Positions 43,015 to 54,629 of a stretch of DNA of 64,000 bases are shown here, piece after piece. The DNA is from Toxorhynchites rutilus septentrionalis (lineage: Eukaryota; Arthropoda; Insecta; Diptera; Culicidae). The notes beneath the pieces are model-generated. The model worked only from the letters and a program-made list of their open reading frames with translations, had not been told where the DNA came from and did not search any database. Numbering within the stretch: position 1 is the first letter of the stretch; every line of letters begins with the position of its first letter. The translations under genes and the position numbers were made by a program. The DNA is taken from the NCBI RefSeq assembly GCF_029784135.1, contig NC_073746.1, positions 163,794,296 through 163,858,295 of the forward strand, given 5' to 3'.

Positions 43015-44125
43015 CAACTTATCCTTACAACAAATGAATATTGTGATTCTATACACTCTTAACATAATTTTGGAAAAAAAACACTCATAAAGCAAATAAA
43101 TAGATGTAAGACCAAGAGCGTTCATCTGTCTAAGTTCAATAGCCCTTGAATTATTACAGAAACGGATGTCAAGTACAGTAACAATTACAAAACAATGTTA
43201 CGTAAAGTACGTTTGTCTTTGAACTGCACACACGTGGTGCAATCGAATTCAACAAACAACAAGTTGTAATATATGTAAACTAGAATCTAACGACTCAAAG
43301 AACTGACAGCACATACCCTGCATTACACCACTAACACACAACTGTTCGTGAGTGTCGCACGTGTTCATCAATCTGGTATCTGCTTATTACCTCTGGCTCA
43401 TCAATAAAACTTCCCGGAGTATACACACGAATTGTAACTGTAACTTGAAGGGGAAGGTGAAGCTGCTGTAGATGGTTCAAAATTTTCACACGAAACAACA
43501 CGTCTACGGATTTGCGATACTGAAAAAAGCATTTTATATGTTTGCATAATATGGTGAAAAATGTTTGAATAATGTAGCTTTTTAGTCAGCGAATCGAATC
43601 CAAAATCTAGACAAACTACAATTTTTCATTCATCAAAAATATATCTATTGAGTTCATGTTGTTGTGTATAAAAAATAATCGTGTTGTAATCAAAATAATA
43701 CGAATCCCAAATGTAACCTTAGTGACATAACAAACCTGTTGACGTAAGTTATAAATAAATTTAAAAAACAAATACAACAACAACAAATTTGGATCAAAAA
43801 TGATTCCGAGATTACCTGAAAAACTGTCGTTGCCAACTGTTGAGTTCAGCTTGTGTCGATTTGCCAAAGGTATCACTGTTGCACATGTTTCCCGTGTGTG
43901 TTTACGGCACACCATTACAGTTACCACTTGATACACCTATTCATGGATCACTTCCTCCAACAGTCAAAAACTTATCACGCTAACGTGATTTCAATTCAAC
44001 AGGTTGATCACTGGGTTGATGAAAATTTAATGAGAACTATCTTCACCTTCTCTGCTTGCTCTGTTTATTCATACTGCCAGAGAGCATTCTGCCAAACTGT
44101 ATCCATTGAGTAGTGCTACCGTTCG
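43015..44125. other. unannotated stretch
   Basis: Nothing recognised. The minus-strand ORF 43616-43936 has no motif. Confidence 0.4.
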
Positions 44126-44129
44126 GTGG

Positions 44130-44680
44130 AGCTGATTTGACAATCAATTTGCCGACTTTAATTTATCCGCTCGGGTGAGCATTGGGGACAATCAAGTTTG
44201 TCAAGTCTCTGCTGAAGCCAAAGCTTTGATTGGATAGATTGTTCCAATATAACGCAACGCGACGGTGTCCCGTTAGCTCCCTTTACGCGAGTGAGTTTAC
44301 CATATGGATATCGGTAAAGTCCGCTTGAAAACGCCTCTGTCGAACGAACGCGCGCGCGAGCGAACCAATGCTGGTGTAACTAACCGCGTGATTCATTATG
44401 TTCGTCCCGTCCCAGTTGTACACTAAGCGGGGGAAAGGCCATTCAAACTGTCCTCCATATACACACTCGCGTAGCGTGGCCTAGCCATCGTTGCACTCGT
44501 TGCAATCAAGAAGTCTGTCGCGCCAAAGATCACACGATCAGACAGATGCAGCTGCGCGCACTGCTTGCCTTGGAAAATATTTATCTTAATTCGTGTCTAT
44601 ACCGGTTCACTGCTGACTGACTTGATTGAACTGCAAGTGCATCGAGAGGGAAATAACAACAACAACAACAACGGTAAATG
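44130..44680 (+). promoter_or_regulatory. possible host promoter and first exon
   Basis: The stretch is GC- and CpG-rich (including CGAACGCGCGCGCGAGCG near 44346) and non-repetitive, unlike the rest of the window. It ends in an (AAC)n run followed by GGTAAATG (44671 onward), which could be a splice donor. The 88-codon ORF at 44565-44831 crosses this point and has poly-Asn from the repeat, so I do not call it a protein. This is composition evidence only. Confidence 0.25.
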
Positions 44681-45283
44681 CAGCAGAAGCACAATGCTGA
44701 TGCTGCTGCTATCAGCGATCAGCGCAAGTAGGGCTGACAACGTAATTGGATGTGACGTGACACAGAGGCCCGGTGAAACAGCCTGTGTGCAGAGCTTTAA
44801 TGAGCAACAACAGGAAGACTGTTGTCGTTAATGCCGTTTATGGAGGAAGAGTTTCGTCATGGCGTCTTTTCCGCGTTTAGGTGGCTCAGGCCTTACAAAG
44901 TGGGAGAAAACCGATGCAAACTAATAAAGCTTGCAAGTGAAGCTGGGTGTGGGAATGTGATTTTTTGCGAGAGTTAAAAACATTTGATCAAATCGTAGAT
45001 GAACCAAAACACGTATAAGAAAAACAGTTGTCAAAAATTATCTGATCATTTCAAATAGCCGTACTTGTTAGCATAAGTGAGAGACATGAGCACCAACATA
45101 ATGCCACAAAAAAAATCTAGAATCGAATATACGTAACCCGCGTAAATTCGAAAGTAGTGATACTTTTTGAACAGACCTCGTACTAGACAATTATATATCT
45201 TCATACAACACTCATCAGACATAAATATACAAATACTTCCTAATGATAAAATTTGCGTATTATTCGAATATATCTTTCTTTCG

Positions 45284-45386
45284 GGTAAGTGTCGCATTCG
45301 GGTAGATGTTACATTCGGGTGATTGGAATTCGGGTGAATGTCTTTCGGGTAACTGTCTTTCGGGTGAGTGGGTTTCGGGTAAATGT
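45284..45386. repeat. TTCGGGTRA minisatellite
   Basis: Seven units of about 14-16 bp (CATTCGGGTAGATGTTA, CTTTCGGGTAACTGT and similar) in tandem, with the TTCGGGT core conserved and the spacer variable. Confidence 0.85.
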
Positions 45387-45464
45387 GACACAATCATATT
45401 CAACTGAGGATAGTCAGCGGACCATGAAGAAATTCCCCTCCGTATTCAATTGGAAATTACTTTT

Positions 45465-45620
45465 GACGTAGGATTACGTCTTTCGGGAACATATTGAGGT
45501 ACAAATTGAAAATCGAAAATCGAGCACATCGTGAAAATTGTCCAATTTCAAACGCTTATTGCTAAGTCACTTCATGATGGATTGATCACTTTTTTGCATT
45601 AATCGATTTCGGCACTCGTT
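45465..45620 (+). repeat. palindrome-ended repeat, GGGAACATATTG subfamily copy 2
   Basis: Starts with TTTTGACGTAGGATTACGTC (45461-45480) and continues like the reverse of 40020-40161. Confidence 0.55.
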
Positions 45621-45724
45621 AACAATTTTTTATATTGAAGAAAATGATATATGTCATGAAAATAATTATCGAACAACCCCTATCCTAACGGGAATATCCA
45701 TTCCGATTGGTCGAAATTGACGAC

Positions 45725-45840
45725 ACATGCGGCTGATCCCTAACAGAGACATCAAAACCAAGCTGCCTGGGGGAAATCGGCATTGCAAATATATGCAAGT
45801 CGGAGGCATTTTTGTATTGCAAGTGAGGTGGGTGATACGA
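45725..45840 (+). repeat. copy of the 59.3-kb tandem unit
   Basis: CCTGGGGGAAATCGGC, ATTGCAAATATATGCAAGTC and GGAGGCATTTTTGTATTG follow the unit repeated at 59330-59700 (GCCCGGGGGAATC, GCAAATACATGCAAGTC, GGGGTATT). Confidence 0.55.
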
Positions 45841-45844
45841 TAAA

Positions 45845-46560
45845 TTCTAGCAAATAAAATATAAATTTGGAACTTTAATGTTGGTTGTTTCGTGAAATTT
45901 CATATCAATGACCGATCGTGTATTGTGAAAAATTTAGCACAAATGTAAGTTAAAATTTTATATGGTAGGAGTTGTGTGAAAACTGACTTGATATATGCAA
46001 CGATTTATTTCAATTTTCATAAATAAAAACCAAGGTGTGTTCCCGCTCGAGAACGGGTCATTTGGTTTAAGCTGTCCGATTTTACTCAAGGAAAATTTAT
46101 ATCGCGAGAAAAATTGGAAAAGCGAAGAAATATTAGAAAAAAAGATTTCCCATATGATCTACATATAGTATTAGGTGTTGTTAGTCCAATTAAAATTCAC
46201 ATTGGGTTGCATAAACACTAAGAAAGTAAAAATTATAAAATAAAATTACCTTTTCCATTTCAAATATGTTAGCCAATATAGAGATTTTAAAGTAACATGT
46301 TTTTACGGATGAGAAAAATTAATAATTTTGTTCGGCATTGGTAATTATCTTATATACTCACATTGGTGAGTTTTTTTTTCTCTATTTCATCCATACATAT
46401 AACAGGAGGCATCCCGTGTACGATCACAGAGAGGGCGTTTTCATCATATCTCGTTCCACTACGGTGTCTTTTATATGATACGCACCACCCAACGACTGTT
46501 TACCATCCTTCTGTCATCATCACTCGGTAAACACTGGTGGAGTGAACAAACAATACACAA
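45845..46560. other. unannotated stretch
   Basis: Nothing recognised. Confidence 0.35.
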
Positions 46561-46659
46561 CAACCAAACAAAACGGTCCTTTTCAGGGCAACCAAATCAT
46601 TATCAAAAAGTTAAACGATGTAATTCTTCAAACATATCCAAAATCAACAGATAGCCTAA

Positions 46660-46702
46660 CGGAATCCTACGTCAACTATGCGGTCGTGTCCCAGACACAA
46701 CC
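46660..46702 (+). repeat. GACGTAG-family 3' end
   Basis: TCCTACGTC, then TGCGGTCGTGTC and GACACAACCC, the 3' signature of the family, directly upstream of the hAT-like repeat copy 3. Confidence 0.5.
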
Positions 46703-46717
46703 CTCCTGTGACTTTTT

Positions 46718-47012
46718 GATTCTTCACGCAGTTTCTCCGTTAACATGACTTAATAGTCATTCAGGCGTTTAGTCGCTATCTCCTTCTACGACTCGACTAT
46801 CTCACTTCATTCTTCCCCGTTGGAAGGACTTCATTGCATTCATTTTGAGGGGAGTCACTTCATCCCCTCAAAATGAATTCGTTTCTCTCTCTCATGTATC
46901 ACGTATGCATGTATCGATGTTTGAGTTCAACATGGTTTGACAAATACTACAGATGAGCTAGTTTTGTTTGTATCGTACATGAAAATTATTCACACCTATA
47001 AAATAGCGTGCA
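46718..47012 (+). repeat. hAT-like non-autonomous element, partial copy 3
   Basis: Matches 3998-4290: TTCACGCAGTTTCTCCG, AGGCGTTTAGTCGCTATCTC, ATGTTTGAGTTCAACATGG, ATAAAATAGCGTGCAGTGT. More diverged than copies 1 and 2, and both ends are missing. Confidence 0.7.
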
Positions 47013-47071
47013 GTGTTGTTTTCAGAAAGGCTGATAAATTTGCGAATTTCGTTGATATAAACTCGTTTTGT

Positions 47072-47087
47072 GACGTAGGACTACGTA
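47072..47087. repeat. GACGTAGGACTACGTA palindrome
   Basis: An isolated instance of the terminal palindrome, followed by a TTTCTATATAGGGGGGT stretch similar to the CACCCCAGTA subfamily in reverse. Confidence 0.5.
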
Positions 47088-47099
47088 TTTGATTTCTAT

Positions 47100-48240
47100 A
47101 TAGGGGGGTCACTCTACGAAAAATGTAGCGTTTATTAAGAGTTTCTAAATGCATATTACGCAAAATCCTTCTTACGATATATGTTATAATATATACCATT
47201 AGACGGCAAATTTATCCAGAAATTTTTTCGCCTGAGATATCAACAGTAGAAATAATAAAACAAGTGGACAATTTAACAAATAAAAGAGGCATGTTTTGCG
47301 AGCGGATGCGAAGGTAAATCATGTATTACACATTCTTTCTTTCAACTTCAGTTCAGTTCCCGTGAATGTTGTATGCAACACAAAAATGTGTGCAATCATT
47401 CGCTCTATGAAACAAAACAAAACTTTTTTCGAATGTTAACATGTTGATGTGATCAGATGCAAGATTTCATGCATTACTCAAATTTCAGCCAAGATTTCAT
47501 TAAAGCAACGAGGAAAGTGTGACCCATACAGTGATCGTTCGTTAATTGGGCCGGAAGATCAATATAATTATCGAATTTTACTCGCTAACTAGATCGCAAA
47601 ACAGCAAAAGCTTGAAGTATTGCATCTATTATTGATACATAACTGCTTTGCAGCCCAGTTAACGTACGTTAACGTTATAGATAAGTCCAGTTGAAGATAA
47701 TCCAATTAGCGAATGACTACTGTGGGTGACGGGGTCGCGACTATCTCAAGCGAGTGTCTTCCGGGCTGCGGCAACATGGGCAATTGTACAGCGAAAAATG
47801 ATATCAATACTAGGAGGATGGCAACGATTATCATGCGAGGACTTATTCAGATCGGCATTACATCGCATCACAAGAATGAAACGAACTGAAATATTAATAA
47901 TCTTCATGACTGATATTCTTAATTCTCAATGAATCAATTCCTTCTATGGTGGATTGAGCAATAGAACCAATACGACTTGATTGTGATAGTCTGCAAACGA
48001 TCATTATTTTACCGAAAAAGCTACCGATGCCTCAGAATAAGACTAATAATAAGAATAAGATAATGGAAATAAATCACAATACCATAGCTATCCATTAAAA
48101 ATAAATCATCTTCATGATTTCATGTGTATTTTACCTCAAAATATCACGAAATCGTAAGTATTTTCAACTGCTTTTTTGTTTTATCCCCATAAATTTCATA
48201 TTCAATGTAATCAATGACGATATAATGACACATCGTTGAA
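47100..48240. other. unannotated stretch
   Basis: AT-rich sequence without recognised genes or paired repeats. Confidence 0.4.
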
Positions 48241-48259
48241 ATAGAATCGTTTGATCAGT

Positions 48260-48822
48260 ATAGTATTCCGGGATATAATGTTGCTGCTTGTCTATCACAT
48301 TCTAAACATACTGGCGGTGTTGCTATTTATGTCAAAGAATCAGTTCAATTCAATCTTCGCCTCAACGAAGTTATTTATGGAAACTGGTTCTTGGGCATTA
48401 CAGTTGAACGTGGCATGAAGATGGGCAACTATGGTGTTTTGTATCACTCTCCCAGATCTAGCGACCAGCGTTTTATTAAAATTATACAAAGATTGTAGCA
48501 AATTGAATATATTAGCTGGTGATTCTGATATTAATTGGCGTGATAACCACATTTCGAACCATTTGAAGCATTTAGCAGATTTCTTAGTAATAGATATTCA
48601 CAATTGTTTAAGAAAACTCGTTGTCAATATATTCAAAGGAAAATTGATCAGCATCAAGCCAGGTTATGGAAAATTCTGAAATCTTTATCGAAACCTAGTA
48701 ATAGCAACCCGCGGTCCATAACCTTCAATGGCACTTTTGAACAATCTGAACAAGCTATAGCATCTAAATTTAACGAACATTTTGTCAATAGTGTTTCATT
48801 GATCAATCAATCTATTGGATAG
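48260..48822 (+). pseudogene. non-LTR endonuclease fossil
   Basis: Frames give AACLSHSKHTGGVAIYVKES (about 48285-48345) and GNWFLGITVERG. After shifts comes LAGDSDINWRDN (about 48513-48550), corresponding to the GDFN motif of APE-type endonucleases. From about 48604 a basic linker follows (QYIQRKIDQHQARLWKIL) with SNPRSITFNGTFEQSEQAIA, leading to a reverse transcriptase start that is not present. An internal deletion joins the endonuclease to the linker near 48604. Several stops. Confidence 0.75.
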
Positions 48823-48889
48823 GTCGATGAACCTGATGAAATAAAACAACCGGTTGATAGTAATTGTAGATTTGAAAGTTTTCCCCCAA

Positions 48890-49045
48890 TTACAATCACC
48901 ATCAATCAAGTCGTGGGCTGGGCAGGACATGTTGGAAGAATGCCGGACAATTTTTCTTGCAAAAATTGTGTTCATCGGGAATCCGAATGGTACGAGGCGA
49001 CGAGGAACGCAGCTGGCACGGTGTTTTTGTATTAGTACATCACAC
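48890..49045 (+). pseudogene. LINE C-terminal fossil (WAGHV motif)
   Basis: Two frames contribute VGWAGHVGRMPDNFSC and then IVFIGNPNGTRRRGTQLAR, the WAGHVxRM...P-x-G-x-R-x-RG pattern seen at the end of many non-LTR proteins. It lies close downstream of the endonuclease fossil and could be the other end of the same internally deleted element. Confidence 0.6.
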
Positions 49046-49139
49046 GTACATATTATTACATTTAGCTTTGGAAAAGGCAGATTGAAGTGGGGTTGTATTT
49101 TGTTTATTAGAAATGTGGGATAATTTTGTTTCTTGTATA

Positions 49140-50485
49140 ATCACCTGTGACCGAATGTGTCAGCTTCAACATTTTCTCACATATAAAGTTCTGCGTAAAT
49201 AATGCGTTGGAATTATTATTCATATCATGCAGCTTCTATGCATCTCATTTTCACAGTTCCAAACGATAAAATCTTGGCTTCTCCATTGCGGTATTAGGAA
49301 CTGAACAGGTTCCACAGTTTTTTTTTTATTTTCGCGATATAATGTGGTGAATTTCATTGTATTTTTCCGACTCCAGCACGATGCATCAGGGATCATGCAA
49401 ACAGGGACGTCAGATATGTATACATTCTACAGTGATTTGATTTTGTGAAGATATTTCGAAGTAAACCAAAGTTTCCGGTTTATTGATTCAAAATACCATT
49501 GACCGGAAATCTCCAAAATCAATTTATTGAGACATTTTTTTTTTTCAAAAGATTTTAATTGCTTATTTTTAGTTTCACGAATAATTAACACGTTACACGA
49601 AACACGAAATTTTCGTTTGGAGAACGTCGGCACAATAAGAAAGTAAGAAAATGATTATCAGAAAAGTCCACTATCGGTCCACAGAGACCGGTGTGGGCCA
49701 TATGGAAAAATAAAATTAATTATTAGAGCAATTGGATTTGAAAACACCTCTTTTCACACTCCATCCATTTTGTTTGTGAAATTAATAACTTCACGATCTA
49801 AACAACAAACTTACCCAGATTATGATATGGACCGGCTCAGCATCTTTCTTCATAAAACCAACCGATATTTCCAGCACGTCATCACTTCACAATGCATCCA
49901 ATTATACTAATTCTCGTTGATTTGCCGTTTGAACACAAAGCTGATAAACAACTGCCTTTAGCGTGAAGCGTGAAATTCATGACTACAGCGATTGGTATCA
50001 ATTCGAAGAAGAAACAAATGAGTCTGCGCGAAGAATGAGATATGATTGATTAGTTCAAATGTTTCGCGGCTTGATCAGTTCCATCAGTTCGTTATTTTGT
50101 CACACCATCCGCCTGATAGCAGGAGCCGAGTGCAGGTGCACATATTGGACGGAATTCACAAAAGCCAGGCTTTCACGAAAATCGTATCTTTACCAGCCAC
50201 AAGGAAAACCTTATTTACCATGAGTTAGTCTGATTGATGAACACGTCATATGGCACAGCTAATCACGAACAATTGTGTTGAATATGATGGCCGATGGATT
50301 GGAGGCCGTGGAGTTATTGGATATGGTGGATTTGTTACAGTCGTCGTTTATGAGTTGAAAATAATAGTTTTATTGGAATTCATCCTCAATTAATTAGCAT
50401 AGTTCAAAAAAGTGTAAATAGCTACTGTCGGTCCAAGGTTCATGTGTTAACTTTCCAGATATTCTGTCATCGATATTCGGATACA
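49140..50485. other. unannotated stretch
   Basis: No gene recognised. One TTAA-adjacent CACGTTACACG near 49588 is a weak, unpaired resemblance to a piggyBac-like end. Confidence 0.35.
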
Positions 50486-50494
50486 CAGTATTAA

Positions 50495-50882
50495 CACTTT
50501 CGACGCCCCGTCACCCAGATATGGGTGACACTTTCCTCACTCGAATTGAGTAGGATTTTTAGAAGGTATTTGATAGAATAGGCACCTAAATGTAACTATA
50601 GGATGAAGAAAAATAATAAAATCATAACCATAATATTATACTGTTTATACTATACTTATTATTAATTTATAGTACGGATGGTTTGTACTGCAGTTTTTTG
50701 CAAACCCCCTATACTATGACTTTGGCATGTGTTATTGTCATCAATTCGTCTTCAATTGAAAACAAACATTGCTAGATCATGTAAAAGTTATCTATACACT
50801 AAGTTTGATCTTCATTTAATAATTTAATCACAAGTTGGGCTCTGCATGAAACTCAAGAACGTCGCGTTGGGCGTCGAACGTG
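50495..50882. mobile_element. TTAA-flanked piggyBac-type MITE, 388 bp
   Basis: The ends CACTTTCGACGCCCCG and TTGGGCGTCGAACGTG are inverted with a few mismatches, and TTAA flanks both sides (50491-50494 and 50883-50886). No transposase. This is the clearest TTAA element of the window. Confidence 0.85.
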
Positions 50883-51261
50883 TTAAACCGTCTTGAACCA
50901 GCATAGAGCTAACGCAACAACAAGCTCCGTTACATTCTGCTACTCTTGAAACGTGTATCTCTTTAGCTATGAGAGTTAGTGAAATTATTTGTTTTTTTTT
51001 TCAGATTTTGGATGAATACACACTGGTTCTCAACAAACGAAGTTAAAAGACCTTTGTCTGTGAGCTTAGGACGATAGCGATTCGAGTTGTACTACATGGT
51101 TTCCAATGATATACCCCAAAAAAATTTTTGTTTTAACAAACGTCGTACGTATATACATAAAGAGTCTTCCATGTCATTATTCAAAAAAATCCATCGGCTA
51201 AAAATATGGAATATTGTCAGACATTGACGGAACTCAATGATTAATTAGATACATATGATCT

Positions 51262-51310
51262 GAGACGAACCAGCCCAGGAGGCTGAAAGTCTCATAAAGA
51301 ATAAAGAATA
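51262..51310 (+). repeat. solitary hairpin module with AT-rich tail
   Basis: GAGACGAACCAGCC and GGCTGAAAGTCTC form outer stem GAGAC/GTCTC and inner stem AGCC/GGCT, followed by ATAAAGAATAAAG and poly(A). The target duplication is not clear. Confidence 0.65.
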
Positions 51311-51381
51311 AAAAAAAAACTAATGATACTGCTAAAGAATCCACTACGACGAAAAACATTGCAGTAACAAGTAGTCGAACA

Positions 51382-51532
51382 GGAGGCGATCTGGCGTAAT
51401 GGTAACATCCATACCTCTCACGCAGAGATCACGAGTTCAATTCTCACTCCCGACATTCTTCCAAAAATGGAAGTAAAAGTGACGAACCAGCCGAAATGTG
51501 TTAAAAATCACTATAATAGTGAAAAAAAAAGA
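51382..51532 (+). mobile_element. tRNA-derived SINE with 9-bp TSD
   Basis: The same family as 7506-7664: GGAGGCGATCTGGCG start, A-box-like TGGCGTAATGGT, B-box-like AGTTCAATTCTC, body with GGAAGTAAAAGTGAC, 3' hairpin at 51479-51511 and a poly(A) run. AGTCGAACA is duplicated at 51373-51381 and 51533-51541. Confidence 0.9.
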
Positions 51533-51544
51533 AGTCGAACAAAC

Positions 51545-52800
51545 AGATTGATAACAAATGGACTAGTTTTATTTATCACAAGAATTCCATAGTTCCCTGT
51601 AAATCAGCAACTGCAATTAGGCTGCAGAAAAATCCCTTCATTGATAGTGAGACGCACATAAATGCCAGATGTAAATTTGCCCGCTAGATTTACGATACTC
51701 GATGCCATAGCCAGACTCCTCCACCGCCCCAGTAGTTCTCGTCGGTTTGGGCAAGAAGTATGGCAAAAGTTTGTTCGCTAAAATGCATAAATTGCTGATG
51801 AGAATTCGTGGGACAAAGTAGGTTCCCCTTTGCACAACCGACCAATCGGCCGAGACTTCAGTTTTGCCGATAGAGGTTTTATTTGCAAAGTTTTTTCCCG
51901 GTAAATCTTTACCCGGTTGCATTATATTTTGGTTTTCTGGAAAACTTTCGCTTCAAACGGGATGAAAGCAAGAATAAAAACAGAACTTTCTTCCGGCAGG
52001 GATTGGCATTAGTTTTGGGGCGAGGCAAACTTCATCCTGTGCGCTCATACGATAACGACGAATTAGATGCAGCAGCATGAAAATTTAAAAAGCTTGAGAA
52101 CGTGGTGCTTCGCAAATCTCGGGGAAATGATTTATCTGTCAGTTTGACCGTTGCCTCGTAAAGAATTAGCCCCCATCGTTAGTTTCTTTGATGCAACGAT
52201 AAGCATAATAGTTTCTGCACTGTTCATAAAGAAGATTTAGGGCCAAACTTTAGAGAATGTACGATTCATATCGTTTCTGGCTGGAAAAAAGGTCACTCGA
52301 GGACGTTTTTCAACAAAATCTGAGCGGAAAAGTGAAAATCTCTTAATGGCCATCACCACCGCTGGCGACGCCTATATTTGCCCAACTACCAACTTTTCGG
52401 CTCGAATAGTTTTATGGTGGCCGGAACAGTTCCACACATTCGCATCTTCAACAGCCGGGGGACATTATGGCAGCCATCATCGGAGCAGAGGTGTGTCTGT
52501 GATAAATGATTGTTTTTCTTCCCGCTCCTCGCAATCCGGTCATTTGTTTTGCGTCCCAGTTTTTTTCGGCCTTATCGCAAATGACATCCTTCTTCCGTTC
52601 ATTTATTATCGGCTGCTAGTTGATTCCGATGTTCTGCCGTTCCATGTTTTTGCCTGCCAACAGTCTGTCATCAGCAAACTGATTCTGAAGAAATTTATCG
52701 CACAGGCCAGGTGGTGGGGCGTTAAGCACTGTTTGAATTGATATTTAATGAGGTATGTCAAATTTCGGAAGGGGCCACACATGCGTGACGTGGCGGAAGT
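51545..52800. other. unannotated, moderately GC-rich stretch
   Basis: Several ORFs (the longest at 52346-52741, plus) without recognised domains. Few repeats seen. Could be unique intronic sequence. Confidence 0.35.
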
Positions 52801-52810
52801 TGAATCAACG

Positions 52811-52850
52811 CATAGGGGAAGTGGGGGCACAGTGGTCACCCTAAGGAATA
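52811..52850 (+). mobile_element. possible pogo-like terminus
   Basis: ATAGGGGAAGTGGGGGCACA followed by GTGGTCACCC has the G-rich style of the pogo-like end at 32381. A second, weaker GTAAAGTGGTCACTTG is near 53014. No matching opposite end was found. Confidence 0.3.
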
Positions 52851-53879
52851 TGCCCATTTCCAACGTCCACATACCGTTTTTTTTCGAAGAATATTATAGT
52901 TCAATATCATTGTTGTCCGAGATAGCAAATGGCTTTTACTATAAAAATTCAAAATAGTACATTTTTAACATTACAAAAAAAGGTGAAAAATCGAACTTTT
53001 TTTTTGCCTGGAGGTAAAGTGGTCACTTGCACATATCAAGCTGAGTGGGACAGATTTATACGTTTTTTTCGTCCAAATTTGTTCAAACCATATTTGATAT
53101 AGTAGGTACATGTATAAAATAAGTTTGGCCTATTCACCTAGAGTTTCAAAATAAACTTTCTCATGCATATAAAATCATAGTAAGAAACACAAAACGTTCC
53201 GCATAATGAGGCTTGTTTTAGTTGGAGTGGCATATTTTTCCAGGGTCAAAGCTACAAAAGGAACCTTTTCGAGAGCAGAATGTATAAAAAAAAAACTTGG
53301 TCCTGCCCAAAATTTGTTTTTTGTTATCAATACCTTCAAACATTAACATTTTCTTACTATGAGCAAGTTCATGGGTTCAATCGCAGAACTGTTTATTGAT
53401 TGATCTTCTATTTGACCAAGTTGAATTTTCCTTCTACTATAAAATTCCTAGTATTTCTAACAAAACTTATCATCATAATATCAGATTATTTTCAGACAAA
53501 ATTCTCGTTCGAAATTTTTCAACCACTTGCAAATAACAATAACATGGAATATATGTTTTATACAGAAAATATGATAGAATAAAGACAGACCTAAATCGGA
53601 CAATTCCTTCCTCGAATTCTGCTCTTATCAACACATCCGGCGATCCTTTTTTTTGGTATAGATAGAAGAAGATATAGGAGTGCGTTTCATCACATTAAAA
53701 TCCATTTCCAGTTTCGAACAAAGATCAATTTCGCTAACGCAAACATCAAATGGACTAACAGCACTTGTCACTATGTAATTGTAGAACATATGTGAATTTA
53801 ATTTTCCGAATTTTCCCTTTTTCCTTCAGAGTTTTACGAAAATTTTCAATTGTCATGTTTGGTTGAAATATGTGTAATA

Positions 53880-54629
53880 TTTTTATGGAGCCCCTCTCCA
53901 TTCAAGAGGAGGGAGGGGTGTTATACCATCACAGAAACATTTCTCGTACCCAAAAACCCTCACAATCTAAATTGTGCTTGATTAGTTCTTGAGTTATGCA
54001 GAAATTTGTGTTTCATTTGTATGACAGGCCACCCTTAGAGAGCGGGAGGAGTGTCTAACCACCATAGAAATATTTATTGCATCATAAAACCTCCACATGT
54101 CAAATTTGGGTTCATTTGCTTGATTAATTCTCGAGTAATGCAGAAATTTGTGTTTCATTTGTATGGCAGCCCACCTTAGAGAGGGGGGTGGAGAATCAAA
54201 CCATCATAGAAACATTTATTGCACCCTAAAATCTCAATATGCCCTATTTGGTTTCATTTGCTTGATTAATTCTTGAGTTATACAGAAATTTGTGTTCCAT
54301 TTGTATGACAGCCTCCCCTTAGAGAGGGGGGTGGAGAGTCTGACCACCATAGAATAATTTATTGCACCCTAAAACTTCCACATGCCGAATTTCGTTTCAT
54401 TTGCTTGATTAGTTCTCGAAAAATGTAGAAATTTGTGTTTAATTTGTATGACAGACCCCCCCCCCCCTTCTTAGAGAGCGAGGAGGGGTCTCAAACTATC
54501 ACGAAAACCTTCCCCGGCCCCAAAAAGCCCTGTATATCTATTTTCATGTTGATCGGTTTAGTAGTTTCCGAGTCCATAAGAATCAGACAGACAGACAGAC
54601 AAAGAGAAATTCATTTTTATATATATAGT
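53880..54629 (-). repeat. ~145-bp tandem array ending in Helitron-like 5' terminus
   Basis: Four to five units with the order CCCCTTAGAGAGGGGG, ACCATAGAAACATTTATTGC, ACCCTAAAA, TTTGGTTTCATTTGCTTGAT, AGAAATTTGTGTTTCATTTG, TATGACAG. The right edge has ACAGACAGACAGACAAAG, then AAATTCATTTTTATATATA. On the minus strand this reads CTATATATATAAAAATGAA, like the 5' ends of insect Helitrons. The initial TC is not intact, so the class is likely but not proved. Confidence 0.6.

Noticed and set aside
44565..44831. 88-codon ORF with Asn run
   Set aside because: The Asn run comes from (AAC)n and a likely splice donor lies within it, so a continuous protein is not supported.
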